DNA of 64,000 nucleotides. Source: Trichuris trichiura (lineage: Eukaryota; Nematoda; Enoplea; Trichinellida; Trichuridae). Each line of letters opens with the position of its first letter. Within the stretch, counting starts at the first letter, position 1. This document shows positions 46,662 through 59,953 of this stretch, one piece after another. The notes beneath the pieces are model-generated. The model worked only from the letters and a program-made list of their open reading frames with translations, made no database searches and was not told the origin of the DNA. Both the position numbers and the translations under genes were made by a program. Location of the stretch: contig JBAJFE010000004.1 in NCBI GenBank assembly GCA_037903355.1, positions 3,348,001 through 3,412,000 of the forward strand. The letters are read 5' to 3'.

Positions 46662-48836
46662 CAGTGTTTCTCAAACTCAGGATCGCCAGCGCTCCCCTGT
46701 GAACCTTTCCGAGGGTTTGAGCCTTCAATTCTGATTAGCAGATTTGGAGCGAGCTGAATGGCTGGAAGGGAAGACGACGGGTAGCTGCGACTAGGTTCTC
46801 AAGCTTTTCCGGTTCATCGCGCTTCGTGAGAAAATTTTTGTAATTTTACTGTTAGTTGGAACGTTTTGCAGAAGGGACATCTGTTCACGTGAAAGTCGTA
46901 GTATACCACTGCTGCTTTTCCACCAACCATTCGGTGATGGGAAAAGTTCTGCTTACATTTCATATCTCCTCTCGCAACTTTCAGAACATGGCGTCACATA
47001 AGCAAGAAGCATTCATGAACCTTTCGCGGAAAAGCATGCAGCGAGCGTCTGTTTTTTTATCCACACCAAACGGAATTCTAATGACGATGAACCAGATTGA
47101 TGCGAAAACGTTTAAGCAAAAAGATAGAAAAGAACTTATAGTGCACGCTTGCGGCTGTACACGAACAGAAGCTACTCTATGTGATGGCTGTGTTTGATGC
47201 AGTACGAGCAAGTTGTTTTATGTTTGCCTGCATCTTTGTCACCATCAGTCAAACGTCGTCTCGATTCCCTATATCCAGCTGACCTCTCTTGCTTTTTAGC
47301 ACCTCTGGAACCGCGGTAGATCCGCATTCTGCTAGATAAGATCATGGAAGTGCAATAATAAGGTTTTCTAACGCAACTCATAAAAAGCGGATACAGCTCT
47401 CTTAATTCGCACTGCAGCCATTACTGCTCAGATTCGTTTTGCATTTCAGTTTCAGCTCTTCATTGTTTTGCTGTCCAGCAGTTCTTCCGGCAATCTCATG
47501 TCTGCTTCACCTGCGCTGGATTAACAGTCTATTACTCAATGTGGAAATTCCAAATAAGGCTATCGCTGAACCGTTCCGTAATGTCAATGTGCAGCATTTC
47601 CAAGTGTTCACAGCACACTTCAACTTCAGCTAAAGCGATATCCTCATCTTCCTTCACTGGAGTTAGAAGGGGAAACTGGTCCCCTCGCAATTTTCGTGTA
47701 AAAATTGACACTTTGTGACGAAAGCGGGTAACTCTTTCCGCTTTGATCAAGTTTAAGTCCTCGCCCTGGAGCAGCAAGTTGATTGCACTGTACTTGTAAT
47801 ATAAACCCGCTAGATACGTGATGTCTTTCTTGCTCTTTTTTGTATTCACTCGCAGAGAAAGGTTCAGACACCCCAAGTATTCTAGAATTGTATCAAAGAG
47901 GCTGTAGAACTGAGTTAAAGAAGCGCTCTTTTACTACTAGCAAATTTCGGAGAGTGAAGTAACAGATAAGTGAAGTCTTCATCCTTCTGTTCACCCAGTT
48001 GTCTGAATAATGTCAGATTCGGCGATTTAGTTTTGATAGTATTAACCGCTAGAATAACACCTTGCACTGAGCGGCTTAGCAGGTTTGCTCAGGCGTCTTG
48101 CGACTAAACCCTGTCGATGAAGGACGTAATGAACCGCTAAAAAGCCAGGAACAGGATGCTTCAAATGTGCGAGAAAACTGCAGTGGTAGCCCCCCAGCAA
48201 CCTTACTCTGTCGGTTGGCACAGCAACTGTGTTCGCGTTAGAGATGTTATTGTTCAAAAAGTTTTCTGCATCAAGGAATGTGGTATTTGCTCTGGTATCT
48301 GCCACGAGGGTTTTGGTAAGTAGAATTTCCCGCGTCAGGGCTTAGTCCTTTATGAATATGGCATAACATAAAAATAATACTTCATTGTTACGTAAGATCG
48401 CTTTATCAAGCTGCGATGAAAAATGCGTTGAGCTCAAGAAGTTGCACAGAGCGCGTTGTATTTCACTGCTCATTTTGTCAATCCTCCTTTGGACCTTGTT
48501 ATTGCTCAGAGGTATCTTTCTGATTACTTCAGCTGGTGACATGTGCAGTACAGTCTGGATAACTTCCCCAATGACGGGAAGCAACACTTGTTCGCCAATG
48601 TTATGTGGCTTTCCGCGTTTTGCAATTAGTAAGGAAATGCTATAAGACGCACGCAGGCCGTCTGTATCCTTCTCTGGTGCCAATGACAACATGCATGGCA
48701 ATGTTTGCCTGGTGAAGTGACCGAATGCAGGTGATGCTCTTGTCACGCATGTTTGGATGCACTCTATTAGTGGGCTCTTGTAGCCTCGATAGCTTTATTG
48801 AATCGTTCGGAAAACACTCTGCCACAAATCAAACAG
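46662..48836 (-). mobile_element. hAT element relic 2, copy 2, with transposase fragments
   Basis: Left end CAGTGTTTCTCAAAC. Minus-strand pieces: finger region 48640-48825; 48342-48746 with G-L-R-A-S-Y-S-I-S-L-L and K-M-S-S-E-I; 48042-48305 with V-L-H-R-Q-G-L-V-A-R-R; 47532-47876 with D-L-N-L-I-K-A-E and C-C-E-H-L-E-M-L-H. Longer open pieces than in copy 1, but still several frames. No right end found. Confidence 0.72.
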
Positions 48837-49142
48837 AAAGGTAGAAATTTTTTCACAAGTGATTAGATAAAAGCCATACTTCAAAAAGTTATCTGTACTG
48901 CCTGCGTATCTTCCTTACTTACTTCATTGGAAAAAGGCAACGAAATGATGATTCTTGTTGTTGCTGTATTAGAGGGCTGAGAAAATGCAGCAACGACACG
49001 TTTTGTTGCCGAAAGCGGCAAGAACGAAAAAAAACATATATACGACTATGTTTGATACAAAGATAAAATACAGCAGGATGATGACGAAACAGGGAAGAAC
49101 CCATGCTGAAGGACTCACGGGAAGACTCTGCGCCCAGAAAAT

Positions 49143-49397
49143 GTGAGCTCAAGTATGGGAGTGAAGGAGAAACGTGACCACCAGTCTGGGAAACGAATTC
49201 ACCTGACAGGTAAGGACACCAAAATGCCAATCAAACAGAAGATTTGGCAGTTGAAGAAACGGATAGTGCGGCCCTTTGCGCGGCTGACTTCGGTTAAATG
49301 GCCTGTTTATAAAGCGGTGAGCTGTGCGCGACATCAGCAGTCGTCCAGCTGCATCTTCAAGGAGCTGTGTTGCACTAAAGGTGAGGGCGACTTCTGA
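49143..49397 (+). CDS. Hypothetical open frame, partner of 10409-10714, doubtful
   Basis: 84 residues, basic, truncated relative to copy 1 by a stop. No recognised domain. Confidence 0.12.
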   Translation: MSSSMGVKEKRDHQSGKRIHLTGKDTKMPIKQKIWQLKKRIVRPFARLTSVKWPVYKAVSCARHQQSSSCIFKELCCTKGEGDF

Positions 49398-49700
49398 CAT
49401 GCTCTGTTCACCGAACGTTTCAGAGCAAAAAAGGAATAGAGAATGATTAAGAAGTCAAATAAAAAGAAGTGAAGACTTAAATATATTCAGTAGGCCGTCG
49501 TTACTTGTCCTTAGTTCCAGGACTTACCGCGTATAGTCAATTCCCCTGCTCAAAATATTGAATCATTTGTAAACAGCCTGCACTCTTCCTTGTGTACAGT
49601 AAAAATAGACATGAAATTGCCTGTAGTTACTAGTACCAATCAGTGCTAAATGAATAGTTTAATGCAGAACATTAAAATAATAATGACATGCGATAATCCC

Positions 49701-50314
49701 TCTTTTTTCTCTTTTCTCCTCCTTCGTAACGGGTGCGTTATTCAGAACAAAATGTTTGCGGCTTTGCTACACGTTCGTTAGTTAAAACGTTTATTTCTCA
49801 AACGTATAACCGTGAAGCTTTTGTTCTGAATAACGCACCCGCTACAAAAGAGGAGAAAAGAGAGAAAAGAAGAATAATTTTAATGTGTGTGCGGGCACGG
49901 ACAACAAAGAGGGCAACGAGTGGTCGAGAAGAAAGGTCAAGATCTGGAAAGAAGGAAGTTTAAAACCCGTCAGTTTTAAACAGACGGGTATATCGTTTGT
50001 ATGCTCGTTGTTCCTCATTGTTAGTGCTGCCGCCGTCGTGGAAGGTCGGTTGGGTGCTCGCCGCAAAGTCTGACTGACTAGGTGGGACCAAAGCCTGACG
50101 GGTCAAGGATAGACCTGACGGCTGAGGTTCCCGCCACGGTCGGTCGGACGGAGCGGCTTGCTAACATAATGACCGGCCTGATAGCGGCGCACTTAGCGCT
50201 GATGACGGGCCCCGGTGTGGCCTGAAAGCTTCGCGGTTATACGTTTGAGAAATAAACGTTTTTAACTAACGAATGGGTAGCAAAGCCGCAAACATTTTGT
50301 TCTGAAACAGCTGA
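49701..50314. mobile_element. 614-bp Penelope-type palindromic insertion, copy 2 only
   Basis: Exact 13-bp target duplication ATGCGATAATCCC (49688-49700 and 50315-50327); copy 1 has one copy of the site at 10959-10971. Two nested sets of inverted arms: a pyrimidine-rich one (49701-49755 with ~49815-49870) and a longer one (~49757-49815 with ~50225-50305). The middle holds the GAC/GGT-rich block and CTGATGA...GAAA at 50199-50228. Confidence 0.85.
50199..50228 (+). ncRNA. Hammerhead-like ribozyme motif (candidate)
   Basis: CTGATGA, stem GGGCC/GGCCT, GAAA. GCG before the motif can pair with CGC after it. The best-preserved CTGATGA form within a recent insertion (exact target duplication). Confidence 0.35.
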
Positions 50315-50571
50315 ATGCGATAATCCCAGAATATATTCGAATGCGAATTTCTTTCAGAATACACTTTTTTAGCTGTAAGCAAAGCATCCGGGCTTTTATT
50401 GTTACGGTATTGTCCCGTTATTTCAGTTAAAACAACGTTTTTACGAAGCTGTGGACAGCAGCGTAACAAAAAAACTGCATACACCCCAAGAACTACCACA
50501 ATCCAGTACAAAGAACCTCGTTTTAACGCCGTAAGCGAAAGGTAAAAGCGCTGAACCTCGCCTGACAGCAC
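50266..50571 (-). CDS. Hypothetical open frame, partner of 10942-11214
   Basis: Same ~80 N-terminal residues with one hydrophobic segment; the C-terminal end is replaced by inserted element sequence. Confidence 0.18.
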   Translation of the reverse strand: MLSGEVQRFYLSLTALKRGSLYWIVVVLGVYAVFLLRCCPQLRKNVVLTEITGQYRNNKSPDALLTAKKVYSERNSHSNIFWDYRIQLFQNKMFAALLPIR

Positions 50572-50941
50572 TGAATATAGTTCGCCTTTAACAACAATCG
50601 TTGCCTGTGCAAGGTCTTCACGTTAGCTAATGTTGGTAGGGTAGATCTTATCGACTCTACGGCCCACTTCAGATAGTGACATGCCGCTATTCAAAAGAAT
50701 CCAAAATCTTTATTTTTTCCTAGAAAGACAGAACTTTAGAATCCCCTCTTTGAGCGTGAAGAATTACTTCGATCACTCACGTTCTTTTTGTCGGTCATAT
50801 CATACAAATAACTATTGAAAATGAGCAAACGGGTTAATTTTGCCATTAGTGATAAACCGAACTGGTCATGACATTTGTAGAAAACGTTCTCATTTCCTGT
50901 GAGTCTGCCATTGGCGAGCTACAACTGCCAATAGTCTAACA

Positions 50942-51403
50942 CAGTGTTTCTCAAGGCCAGGGTCGACAATGCCTCCCTGTGAAAGTTTCCGAGCGCTTGG
51001 ATCCCCCCACCCCAAATCTAATTAGTCGATTTCAATCGCGGTGGTTGGCTGAATGGAAGGACGGAGGGTAGCTAGGACGTCATGAAGTAGGTGCTGCACA
51101 AAGTTCTAAAGGGAAAGCGTTTCTCGGATAGTATGCCGAACAGTTACTTTCTCGCCACAGAGCCAGTTAACCCCCTCCCCCATTCCTCTTCCAGGCTATC
51201 AGAATTGCGGAGCGCAATAACATGCAGCCTTCTCTTAGGCAGGAGGTAAACCTGCAGACCATACCTTCCTATGCATTTCAACACAATCGCCCACGAGGGG
51301 CATGTGCCCTCCATTGCTCGAAAGGGCCCCGTTGGCGATTTGGAACCCGCGGACGTCAAAAGGGCTCCCCGGTAGGGCACATGCCGCACCGTGAGAATCA
51401 CTG
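50942..51403. mobile_element. Non-autonomous hAT element, copy 2 (462 bp)
   Basis: Same TIRs and the same 8-bp flanks GTCTAACA/GTTTAACA as 11585-12046, nearly identical along its length. Confidence 0.85.
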
Positions 51404-51626
51404 GTTTAACATGAAGGCTGTTCAACCAATCAAAGACATCGCCGTTTTCACAAAAAGGCTGCTCAGTGAGTTGACGAGCTAATGCGTCGCAGCTGTTCTA
51501 TTAGTACACTAATCGGACTACTTCACAGTACAATGAGGTCAACACATTCGTTACGATTGCATTTTTACGGCGGCGGTGAGAGATCTTTCGTCGTAGGTCA
51601 AAGAAGCGCTGAGAGAAATGCTCTTC

Positions 51627-51884
51627 TTAAGTTAAACCTTCAATGAAATCATCGCCGGTTGCCTCCTGCAGATCCATTACTACGCCTTCCTCAACTTCAT
51701 CACTAACCTCTGGAGAATCTTTGTTTGGCATTTTTGCATCGGGCCATTTGCTGACATGTTCTATAGGACGTGGTAACATCTTATTGTCTATGTCTGTTCC
51801 GTAGAAGGCACTGCATGCACATTCCATTCGGAAAATGACGCTTGGTTTACCATATAGTGATATCGTGGTTCTAGTATTCCTCAC
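51627..51884 (-). CDS. Hypothetical 85-residue acidic open frame, copy 2
   Basis: One residue differs from 12270-12527. No recognised domain. Confidence 0.2.
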   Translation of the reverse strand: MRNTRTTISLYGKPSVIFRMECACSAFYGTDIDNKMLPRPIEHVSKWPDAKMPNKDSPEVSDEVEEGVVMDLQEATGDDFIEGLT

Positions 51885-52904
51885 AATAGACTAACGGACG
51901 CAGGTCTGAGTAGATTGCGGAATTTAGTATTCATTGTTCACTGATGACCAAAGCTAGCAGAAGAACGCAAGTAACGGGAACTTTCGTGAAACTGTTAGAC
52001 GTAAGGGCTCTGCGGATTTCGCCAATGCTCATTCGAAGTTTGGCTAAAGATAACTTGTCGCAAGAAGCCGTTCCACGTACGGAACTTTAGCCTTATGTTC
52101 ACTATGAGGTAGGTAGGTAAAGCGAAAATTACTCTAATGAATCAGAAAAATCAGCACAGATTAATCCTTTGACCAGTTCTCGAACCTTTATATCACGTTG
52201 TCATCGATGACATTTTGCTTTTGATCTGCTTTCGCTGACGATGGCAGCAGAAAAGCTCCGGAAATTATCAAATTCCACCTGCTTACTTTTGAGGACAAAA
52301 GTCAAGACACTTCTTCACAAACGGTTATCCTTTAGACAGTCTCTTAATTAAACAGCGAACAATGAAAAGCGCATGTTCGAACGATGTTCGAACGAGTAAT
52401 CTGAGTAGCCCATGTTGATAATCGCGAACAGAATGAAGAACTAAGACAAAATTCTTATTTTTGCGCCTTTCTTAGGTCTGGTAGGTTATAGCTGTGATGT
52501 GTGGTCAATTATTTCGCTCAAACACACCGAAGGAACCCAGTTGCACAATAATTTCAATATTTCTAATTATCTTTGACGTCTTTGTCGCAGTTAATGGTAG
52601 GATTATGGCATACTAAGGCGCTTCTGGTTATTCAGAGGGTAACATGCTGCCATGACACATGATTTTCAGTGGGAAGATGCGAGAACATTCAGGCATCAAG
52701 TTCGGTGAAGCATGAGCTGTTCTGATTAGTAGAACCAGCAACTGTACATAAAGTCCTTGATTCGGATTTTGCTCATAAAGACGGCTACAGGCAACCAGAT
52801 GTTGAGTAGGTTCAATGAACTTCTGCTGGCGAAAGAACTAGAAGCGTTCTGAAAGCTTTGAGGCAACCATATCCTATAGTCACCTATGCAAAAAAATTTT
52901 CCCT

Positions 52905-53095
52905 GGAAGGTCGGTTGGGTGCTCGCTGCAAAGTCTGACTGACTAGGTGGGACCAAGGCCCGACGGGTCAAGGTAGACCTGACGGCTGACGTCTCCGCCA
53001 ATGTCGGTCGGATGGAGCAGCTTAGTAATACAATGACCGACCCGACGGGAGGCAAAGTGCGCTGATACGGGACACGGCGAGGCCCGAAAGCTTCG
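52905..53095 (+). mobile_element. Penelope-type terminal fragment, copy 2
   Basis: Partner of 13790-13985; the motif is further eroded (CTGATACGGG...GCCCGAAAGC, 53062-53090). Confidence 0.55.
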
Positions 53096-53129
53096 CATTA
53101 AACGTTAATAAATAACCGGCTGAAAAATA

Positions 53130-54533
53130 CTGCTAAAAAAAGATTATAACAAAATTTTTCTCTAAGCGTTTTCAATTTTCAACGACCAACACAAGGGTCG
53201 TTGAGCAGTTGTCAGCAATGAGCAACTACTATCTTGGATGAACATAATGGGGTGACGGTTCTGATAACGATTTGAGCTTTTCACTAATAGAAGTGTTTAA
53301 ATTATGGTGTAAATTGCATGTTTTCTACTTAAAATAATCGCACGTCAAACGACACTTCAACTTCAGAAGACTTAGCTGTGCTGTTATCTTTTTAAACTTT
53401 TGCTGTTGTTAACGAACTTCCTAATCCATCAAACAAGCAATCAGCTCAGGTGAACTTAAACCTTTGGTGCATTAAGCGATCTCACAGTTTTTCCTTCAGT
53501 TAACTTATGCAGCCTTTCTGAGTCAACTAATATTCAAACTTAACTGCTTCTATGAATAAGGATGCATATTACTATTCGTAGGCCATTATGACTTAAGAAC
53601 TTGACTTACAAATAGTTGAGGTACCTAAGCCTAATTGGGGAAATGAAAAACTAAAAGCAACAGATGAATGATAGCCCATCATAGTAACATTACGTATTAG
53701 GATTACGGCTAAGCTGAGATGCCATAAGAACAAAAGGAACCGTTTTGTAAGATCATATAATAGAATCTCACCATCACATACACAAAACAAAATACTGCGC
53801 CGCTGCTACGTTCAGCAGGAAATCATCAATCCCTCCTCAAAATAACGCCATTGTTTTCTGAGGACAAAACGTTTTAAGTCAAATCCACAGATAGAAAGGC
53901 AGCGGATAATGAAGGCCTACTACACTTGTAGGTACGTAACATCACTCAGAGACACAGAAAAGAGAACGCATCAAAACAGAAGCACAAATACGGGATTAGC
54001 AAAGATTGTTGGAAAACATCCCATGTGAAATACATGATCTCGCTATTCTACATCCAATAAGTGATACGTTTTGACAGAGCAGCTCATGCTTGCCATTGCT
54101 AGTTGGTAGCGTCAGTTTTATAGATATCAGCCCACTTTTCTATTTTACAAAATTGTAAGTTTGCTCAGAAAAAGTTTAACCTTTTAATCAACTCGTGCGG
54201 TCTAAATACAGCTATGCTTATTAATGCACTAGCGCCTCTTCAAGTGGAGTACTCACGCTCTAATAAAACGTGGTAAACAAAGAAAACTTTTACCATCACA
54301 ACTTTTCATTATCCCAATTTAATTTTACAACAATTTCTTCAAATAAAAGAAAATTCCTGTTGCACTATTAATTCCTAAATGTCATTGATTTACTTCTTAG
54401 TTTTGCAATAGGTTGAGCGAATGCAACAAAGCAGCTCATTTAAGTCTATGACTAAGAGTTCAGCCAGAAAGCAAAGAGATGTCAAAAAATTAGAAATTAT
54501 TTTATTCACCATTTATTTATAAACGCAGCTTAC
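53130..54533. other. Flank 3' of paralogue B', no gene seen
   Basis: Contains the empty sites of the 240-bp LTR (near 53522) and of the Penelope hairpin (near 53610). No coding signal. Confidence 0.5.
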
Positions 54534-56097
54534 TTTTAGCGCAATTACCACTTTCCATTCCGCGCTGACAGACACTTGTAGCCACCATTCAAATCAACGC
54601 ACCACCCATTTACGCATGCATTGCTGTCACAATCGTTCTGATCTGAAATTAAAAGCAATTTCACATATGCAATCACAAAACAAAATCACATCGTAATTAT
54701 CAAACTCGTCGTATGTGAGATTAATTTTATCACCAGAAAATATTAATTTTATTGAATGGATGGCACCCGCTAAAGACAGGTCATACGCGGCCCGAAAGCC
54801 ACGGAAGTTCATTAAACGTTTTATATTTTCAACGGGACGTATTCCGTATGAAAAAGCAATTCAGACTTGAAAACCTATGCTCCCTCACTAAAACGTTACA
54901 TTTCCAAAAACAGATGTAACCTGCGTATAAAACGTACTTTTAAACGTACACTTTTCGTCCCGCTATCACTATTCTAACGGCAGCACGCTTTCTTTCCATG
55001 CTTTACAGATTATGCCGTTTGACATTCTACGTCCTCATATTAAAATTATAGTATCTTGTAATGATCCGCCTTACCCCTTTCACAGTTTATACCACTAAAT
55101 CCTGCAGCGCAGCAACAAGACAAATTCATTAGAGAATCAATCATGCAAGCACCATTTCTGCATATGTCTTCTTTCTTGCACATATCGACAGCTATGAGAA
55201 AATGTGAAATAAGAGAAATGACGTTATCAGTAACTTACTCTCATTGCAATTTGTACCCGTCCATTGCCCAGAGCATTGACAGGGAACATTTTTCCCTTTT
55301 CCTGTATAGAACCTGTGAGCGCATTTTACAGAATCGCAAGCGTCTATCTCTTTAACGCAAGTGAAACTACGCATGCCGGGAAAGGTCGTATTAAAGCAAA
55401 TAGGAAATGGAGAAATTACAACGTCCATATAAAGTCTTTCAACCAACTTAGAGCACCAAATAAGTAACCTACCAATCTCACTGGTTTGGCCAGTAAAGTA
55501 TGCAGGGCACTTGCATTTGAAGCTGCCTTCTGTATTCGTGCACTCTGCCTGATTTTGGCAGGGATTAGAGGTCCATTCGTCTATCTCTGATATGGAGTTT
55601 AACAAAGTTGTATTCGATTTTATTTTTCTGGAACCTTTCTCACAATTGTGACCACTCCATCCTTGATGACACTGGGAAATACAGCTACCATACGCTTCAG
55701 TGCACTCACCGCCGTGACGACATGGATTGTTCTTACATTCTTCAATGTCTGAAAGTAGACTGTGTTTTAACTATAGTCTGAAACAGCAAGAAAGATTTGC
55801 CATTTGTGCAATGTGCTCCGGTGAATCCAGACTTGGAGATACACGTGTAACTTTCTGGAATATTCTCACATCGATCCGTCATTCCACCGCACATTTGTAA
55901 CCCGTCATTGCATTTGTCAATATCTGTGTTTCAAATGGCTCCCTATAATGAATGTTGCATCAGCTTCATCACAATATATTCCATGACATCCGTCATGACA
56001 TATGCACTTGTGTGAACCAAAAGTATTTTCGCATTTGCTGTGTGAGCTGCAGTTGTTTATACCATTCTCATAACTGACATAATTCCACCAAGTCAGA
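54534..56097 (-). pseudogene. EGF paralogue B', seven decayed EGF exons
   Basis: Exons 55964-56097, 55801-55923, 55635-55748, 55473-55586, 55239-55349, 55075-55191, 54534-54642. It shares with B the lost donor of the first exon (CT for GT) and the two-base deletion in the last, so both breaks predate the 39-kb duplication. Unlike B it keeps frame in 55239-55349 and the acceptor of 55075-55191. It has lost an EGF cysteine (F-Y-T-G-K-G for F-C-T-G-K-G) and one base in 55964-56097. No first exon. Confidence 0.8.
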
Positions 56098-56619
56098 CTG
56101 AAAATACCGACAGGATGTTGCAGTTAACCGGTAATGACAGAATATGCCGCTCGCGTTTTGCCAGGTATAAGAGGCCTTCATTTTGGTTCACTACGTTTGC
56201 GGGCGAATGATAAATATAACTCAAGTCAGTTTTTGAATCGTTTATTTTCAGCAGTTGTCAACAAGTGCAAACACAACTTTAACGTACAAATTTTTGGAAT
56301 TGTGGGTTAGACAGACAGTAATTTAATGACTCATCGCATGAGCGGTCATATTACTTGGACACATTTCTGGGTACTGTATTTGTTTACTTGAACGTGTAAA
56401 ACGCGTAAGTTTCTTTTGTGCTGCACTACGAGCGTGCGTCGCGCATCGCTCACCTCCGTTATTATTTCTTCCCATAAGAACATAAATAACATTTAGCAAC
56501 GGGGTATTGAACAAACGGGAAAATTATGCAGGCGGTACTTCAGCCCAAACGATCCATCAATTCACAGGCACGGCGGAAACCATCAATTTTGCACTTTACT
56601 TCAACGGTGCCATTTTCAA

Positions 56620-56808
56620 TCTTATAAAAGTGGGCTTATTGCCGCAACTTTGAGCAGTGTTAAACGCACCTGAATAAGCGCCTATGACGAGCTAAAAATG
56701 ACTGCAACTCCGCAACATTGTTTGGAGTTGGAAGCTCTTTAGCAGCAACGCTGACCAATGACGCAATGGGCATCGAATTACCATTGCGCCACACTGCATA
56801 ATTTAAAC
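56620..56808 (-). pseudogene. Ty3/gypsy pol fragment, copy 2
   Basis: Minus-strand A-A-K-E-L-P-T-P-N-N-V-A-E-L-Q-S-F-L is in a frame open for ~47 residues before the hAT junction. It matches the region just after the RT core of Ty3/gypsy elements. Cut by the hAT. Confidence 0.5.
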
Positions 56809-59586
56809 CAGTGTTTCTCAAGCTTGGGCGCCCCTGAGAACGCTTCCGAGCGTCCGAACCCCCTATTCTGAGTGGCCAACTTCGTGCGCATTGATTGGCA
56901 AATTTCAACGCACTGATTCGTTGAAATGGTTGCAACGCTAGAAGGTCAACTACAGCTGTACAGATTTATTTCTGCAAATTGTTTTTCGAGAAGTCAACAA
57001 GAGCTGCTAAGCTCGCCCAGATGCAATCGACCTGCCCTGTCGATGTTGGGCTCAATCCAGGTAACTCGCAAACACAGATCGCCGCGTCTGACTATTTGTA
57101 GCTGACTGCGTTTCTTCATCATTAGGTCCGTAACGATACTAAATGCGCGCTCCACTAGACTCGATAAGGGAAGAGAAACCAGTAACTTTTTTACCAGATC
57201 CCATACGCGAGGGTACAACTCCAGGATTTTTTTCTGCAGCCAAAACTGCTGATAACCCTGTGACAACCTGGCCTTCAGCTCCATGTTCCACTGCATCTCC
57301 AGCAGTTTTTCCTGCAGCGAAATCTCTTCGTTGTCTAAATTTGTTACCGGACTGATCACCCAGTTTGGGATCATCGTACACAAAATGTCTTGAAAACGAC
57401 GTGTGAAATCGTCGTGCAGCGCTTGGAGATGCTCACAGTACAATTCCGCATCCGCTTCAGAGATCCCACCTTCGTTTCCCATTTGGGCAAGACTTTAAAA
57501 CTGCGAAAATTCACCCCTTGCAAAGTTGCGCTTGAAGAGAAGCAGCTTTGACATGAACGCACAGATATTGGATTTTGTTTTAATCAAGTTCAGATCGTCC
57601 GCCTGGAGCTGCTTATTCATTTCATTAAACTTAAAAAACAAATCTGTTAACTACGCGATGTCCGCTTTCCGATTACGCAAGTTCTCGCTCAGCGAAGCGT
57701 CCTCCTCTTCAAAAAATTGAAGAACGGATTCGTACAGGACGAAAAACCTCGACAGGCAAGCACCTTTTGATAGCCATCTCACTTCTGTATGCAGAAGTAG
57801 ACGATTGAAGTCCTCGTTATTTTTATCACATAGTGGTCGAATAAGTCTGTCACTGAGTGGATTACTTTTGATTTTGTTTACCGCGTTGATGACATACCGA
57901 AGGGATCCATTAAAATGTGGGCTCAAACGACAGGCTACGAGATGCTGCCTGTGGAGCACACAATGGATACACAGCACGTTGGGAACCATGCATTTTAGAT
58001 ACGATATGAGTCCTTGCTGACAGCTGAGCATAGCTGCTGCACCATCTGTTGCCACGGCTATTATGTTCTGAAGGAAAATAGCTTTTTCCATAAAGAATTC
58101 TTCCACTACTTGAAAGATAGATTCACCCTTTCTATCTGCACTCAATTCTTTCGAAAACAATAATTCTTCCACAAACTGTTCTTCTTTCATAAACCTGACG
58201 TAGGCCAGTAAAAGCGATTCATTTCCAGGCAATGTTGATTCATCCAATTGCAACGAGAATTCGCTCTCTCTGAGCATACAGCAGAGCGTTTCTTCAGTGT
58301 CCTCTGCCATTGCATCGATTCGTTTCTGAACAGTATCACCGCTCAGTCGTATTCTCCTGGTAACATCATCTGCGTTTTGGTGAAGCACGGTTTGCAGAAC
58401 TTCGGCTATTGCGGGAATAAATATTCTCACCGATCGTATGAGGCTTACCCGCCTTCGAAATTAACAATGAAATCCTATATGACGCTGCAAGTCCGTCACG
58501 ATCTGGTTTTGAAAGAAAGGGTATCATACTGTTCGGCGCTCTCTTCTTCATTACTTTCTCCCTCAGGGCCCGGTAGTAGGACACGTCCTTATTACTCATG
58601 TGCGGGTGCCGCCTCATTAAATGGCCTTTTATTCTGGGCGGCTTCATAGACTCGTTTGAGAAAACTCTTTCGCATAACAAACATACTGGTAGTTGCTCTG
58701 TACCAGGCATAACAGCAAAACCAAGGCGAAGATATTCGCTACTTTATTGCATGCATTTCTTGCTCGCCTGAGCTATGACTGAGCGTCTGCAAAGTCACTT
58801 CTCAAAATCAGTTAGACAGGTATATCACAGACTTACAGCGACAACGTTGTACGCACGATATAGCTTACTGAATGTGTGCCGACGAAACTGGAGCGAACGT
58901 AGGAGAAAAGCAACCGTACAGAGAAAAGGTTTCCAGAACATGTGTGAGCAGCGCTCGCAATTCCCTGTCGCTAACGCGTATGCTTCCATTGTAGCTGCGT
59001 GGACAATAGGCGCGAAGAAAGAAAGGGAAGAAAAAGGGAGCCGACTTTTCACAGAGCCAGGGCAAGAGATGGTAATCGTTTACAAAATTCTAAAGCAGAG
59101 TCATTGCTACCAAGCTGCAGCTGCGAACACGTGCTAATCGGTGGTCGAATCGTAAAGCAGGTGCAAATATATCGCAAAAACTATGGCGCATTCTGATAAC
59201 GTGGACAATTATTCTCTGATGTGAACCATGTGCTCTGCGCTAAATGCTTCTCAGCAGAAAGCTTCCCTTACTCAACCCAACGCCGGAAAGGTAACGATGT
59301 CAAACCTGCGAACCCTTCTCCGTGTGTTTTGAATGGTCATTTTCACGAGCGGTGATTGGTTCATGTGGTGGATTGGGGGATAGCCGGCATCAGGCATAGC
59401 CTGCCACGTTATCCTAACCAGTACGCACAATACCTCACCCTCGGACCTCACCTTACGATGCACGTCAACACGATGGCCCAGGTGGGGCATGTGCCCCACA
59501 CAGCTCAAATGGGCCCCCCAGCGGGCCCTCTAGATTTCAAAAGGCCCCCCCCTGGTGGGGCACCTTCCCCACCGTGAGAAACACTG
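56809..59586 (-). mobile_element. hAT element 3, copy 2, with transposase pseudogene
   Basis: TIRs CAGTGTTTCTCAAGC / CCGTGAGAAACACTG, flanks ATTTAAAC (56801-56808) and ATTTAGAC (59587-59594). Transposase pieces on minus: finger 58366-58710, catalytic part 57651-58430 (keeps A-T-D-G-A-A-A-M, lost in copy 1), C-terminal 56994-57482 with the dimerisation box S-S-L-V-E-R-A-F-S. Frame changes near 57500-57650 and 58430 disable it. Confidence 0.9.
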
Positions 59587-59953
59587 ATTTAGACACACCA
59601 ACAAAGATGCCGCTCGTTCGTCAAACATGCTATAACTGTACTTTCCCGCTTGTAGGAACAAATATGACCGATCCGATAGAAACTCATCGAAGGACCGACG
59701 GTCCGCAAAAATGTGATCGCCTACATCGCTTGGCAGTTCGCTAAAAAGACATTTTGTAACCAAAAATGTAATGTTGAATGCAAACGAAATCGAAAAGGGC
59801 TGTATCCTAACGAATGCGATAATAAGAATACTTACTCGTTGTTTAGAAACTTCCTTAGCTGTAAAAGCGGTACATTATTTCTTCCCGTAGCAATGCAGGG
59901 TTGATTTATTGCACGTACAAATATTTATATTACCCAACGCAATAAATGCATTC

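Larger units (their letters stand above)
50583..52387. repeat. Near-identical tract shared with 11225-13030
   Basis: Partner of the probable conversion tract. The break on the right coincides with a small tandem repeat here (GAACGATGTTCGAACGA). Confidence 0.7.
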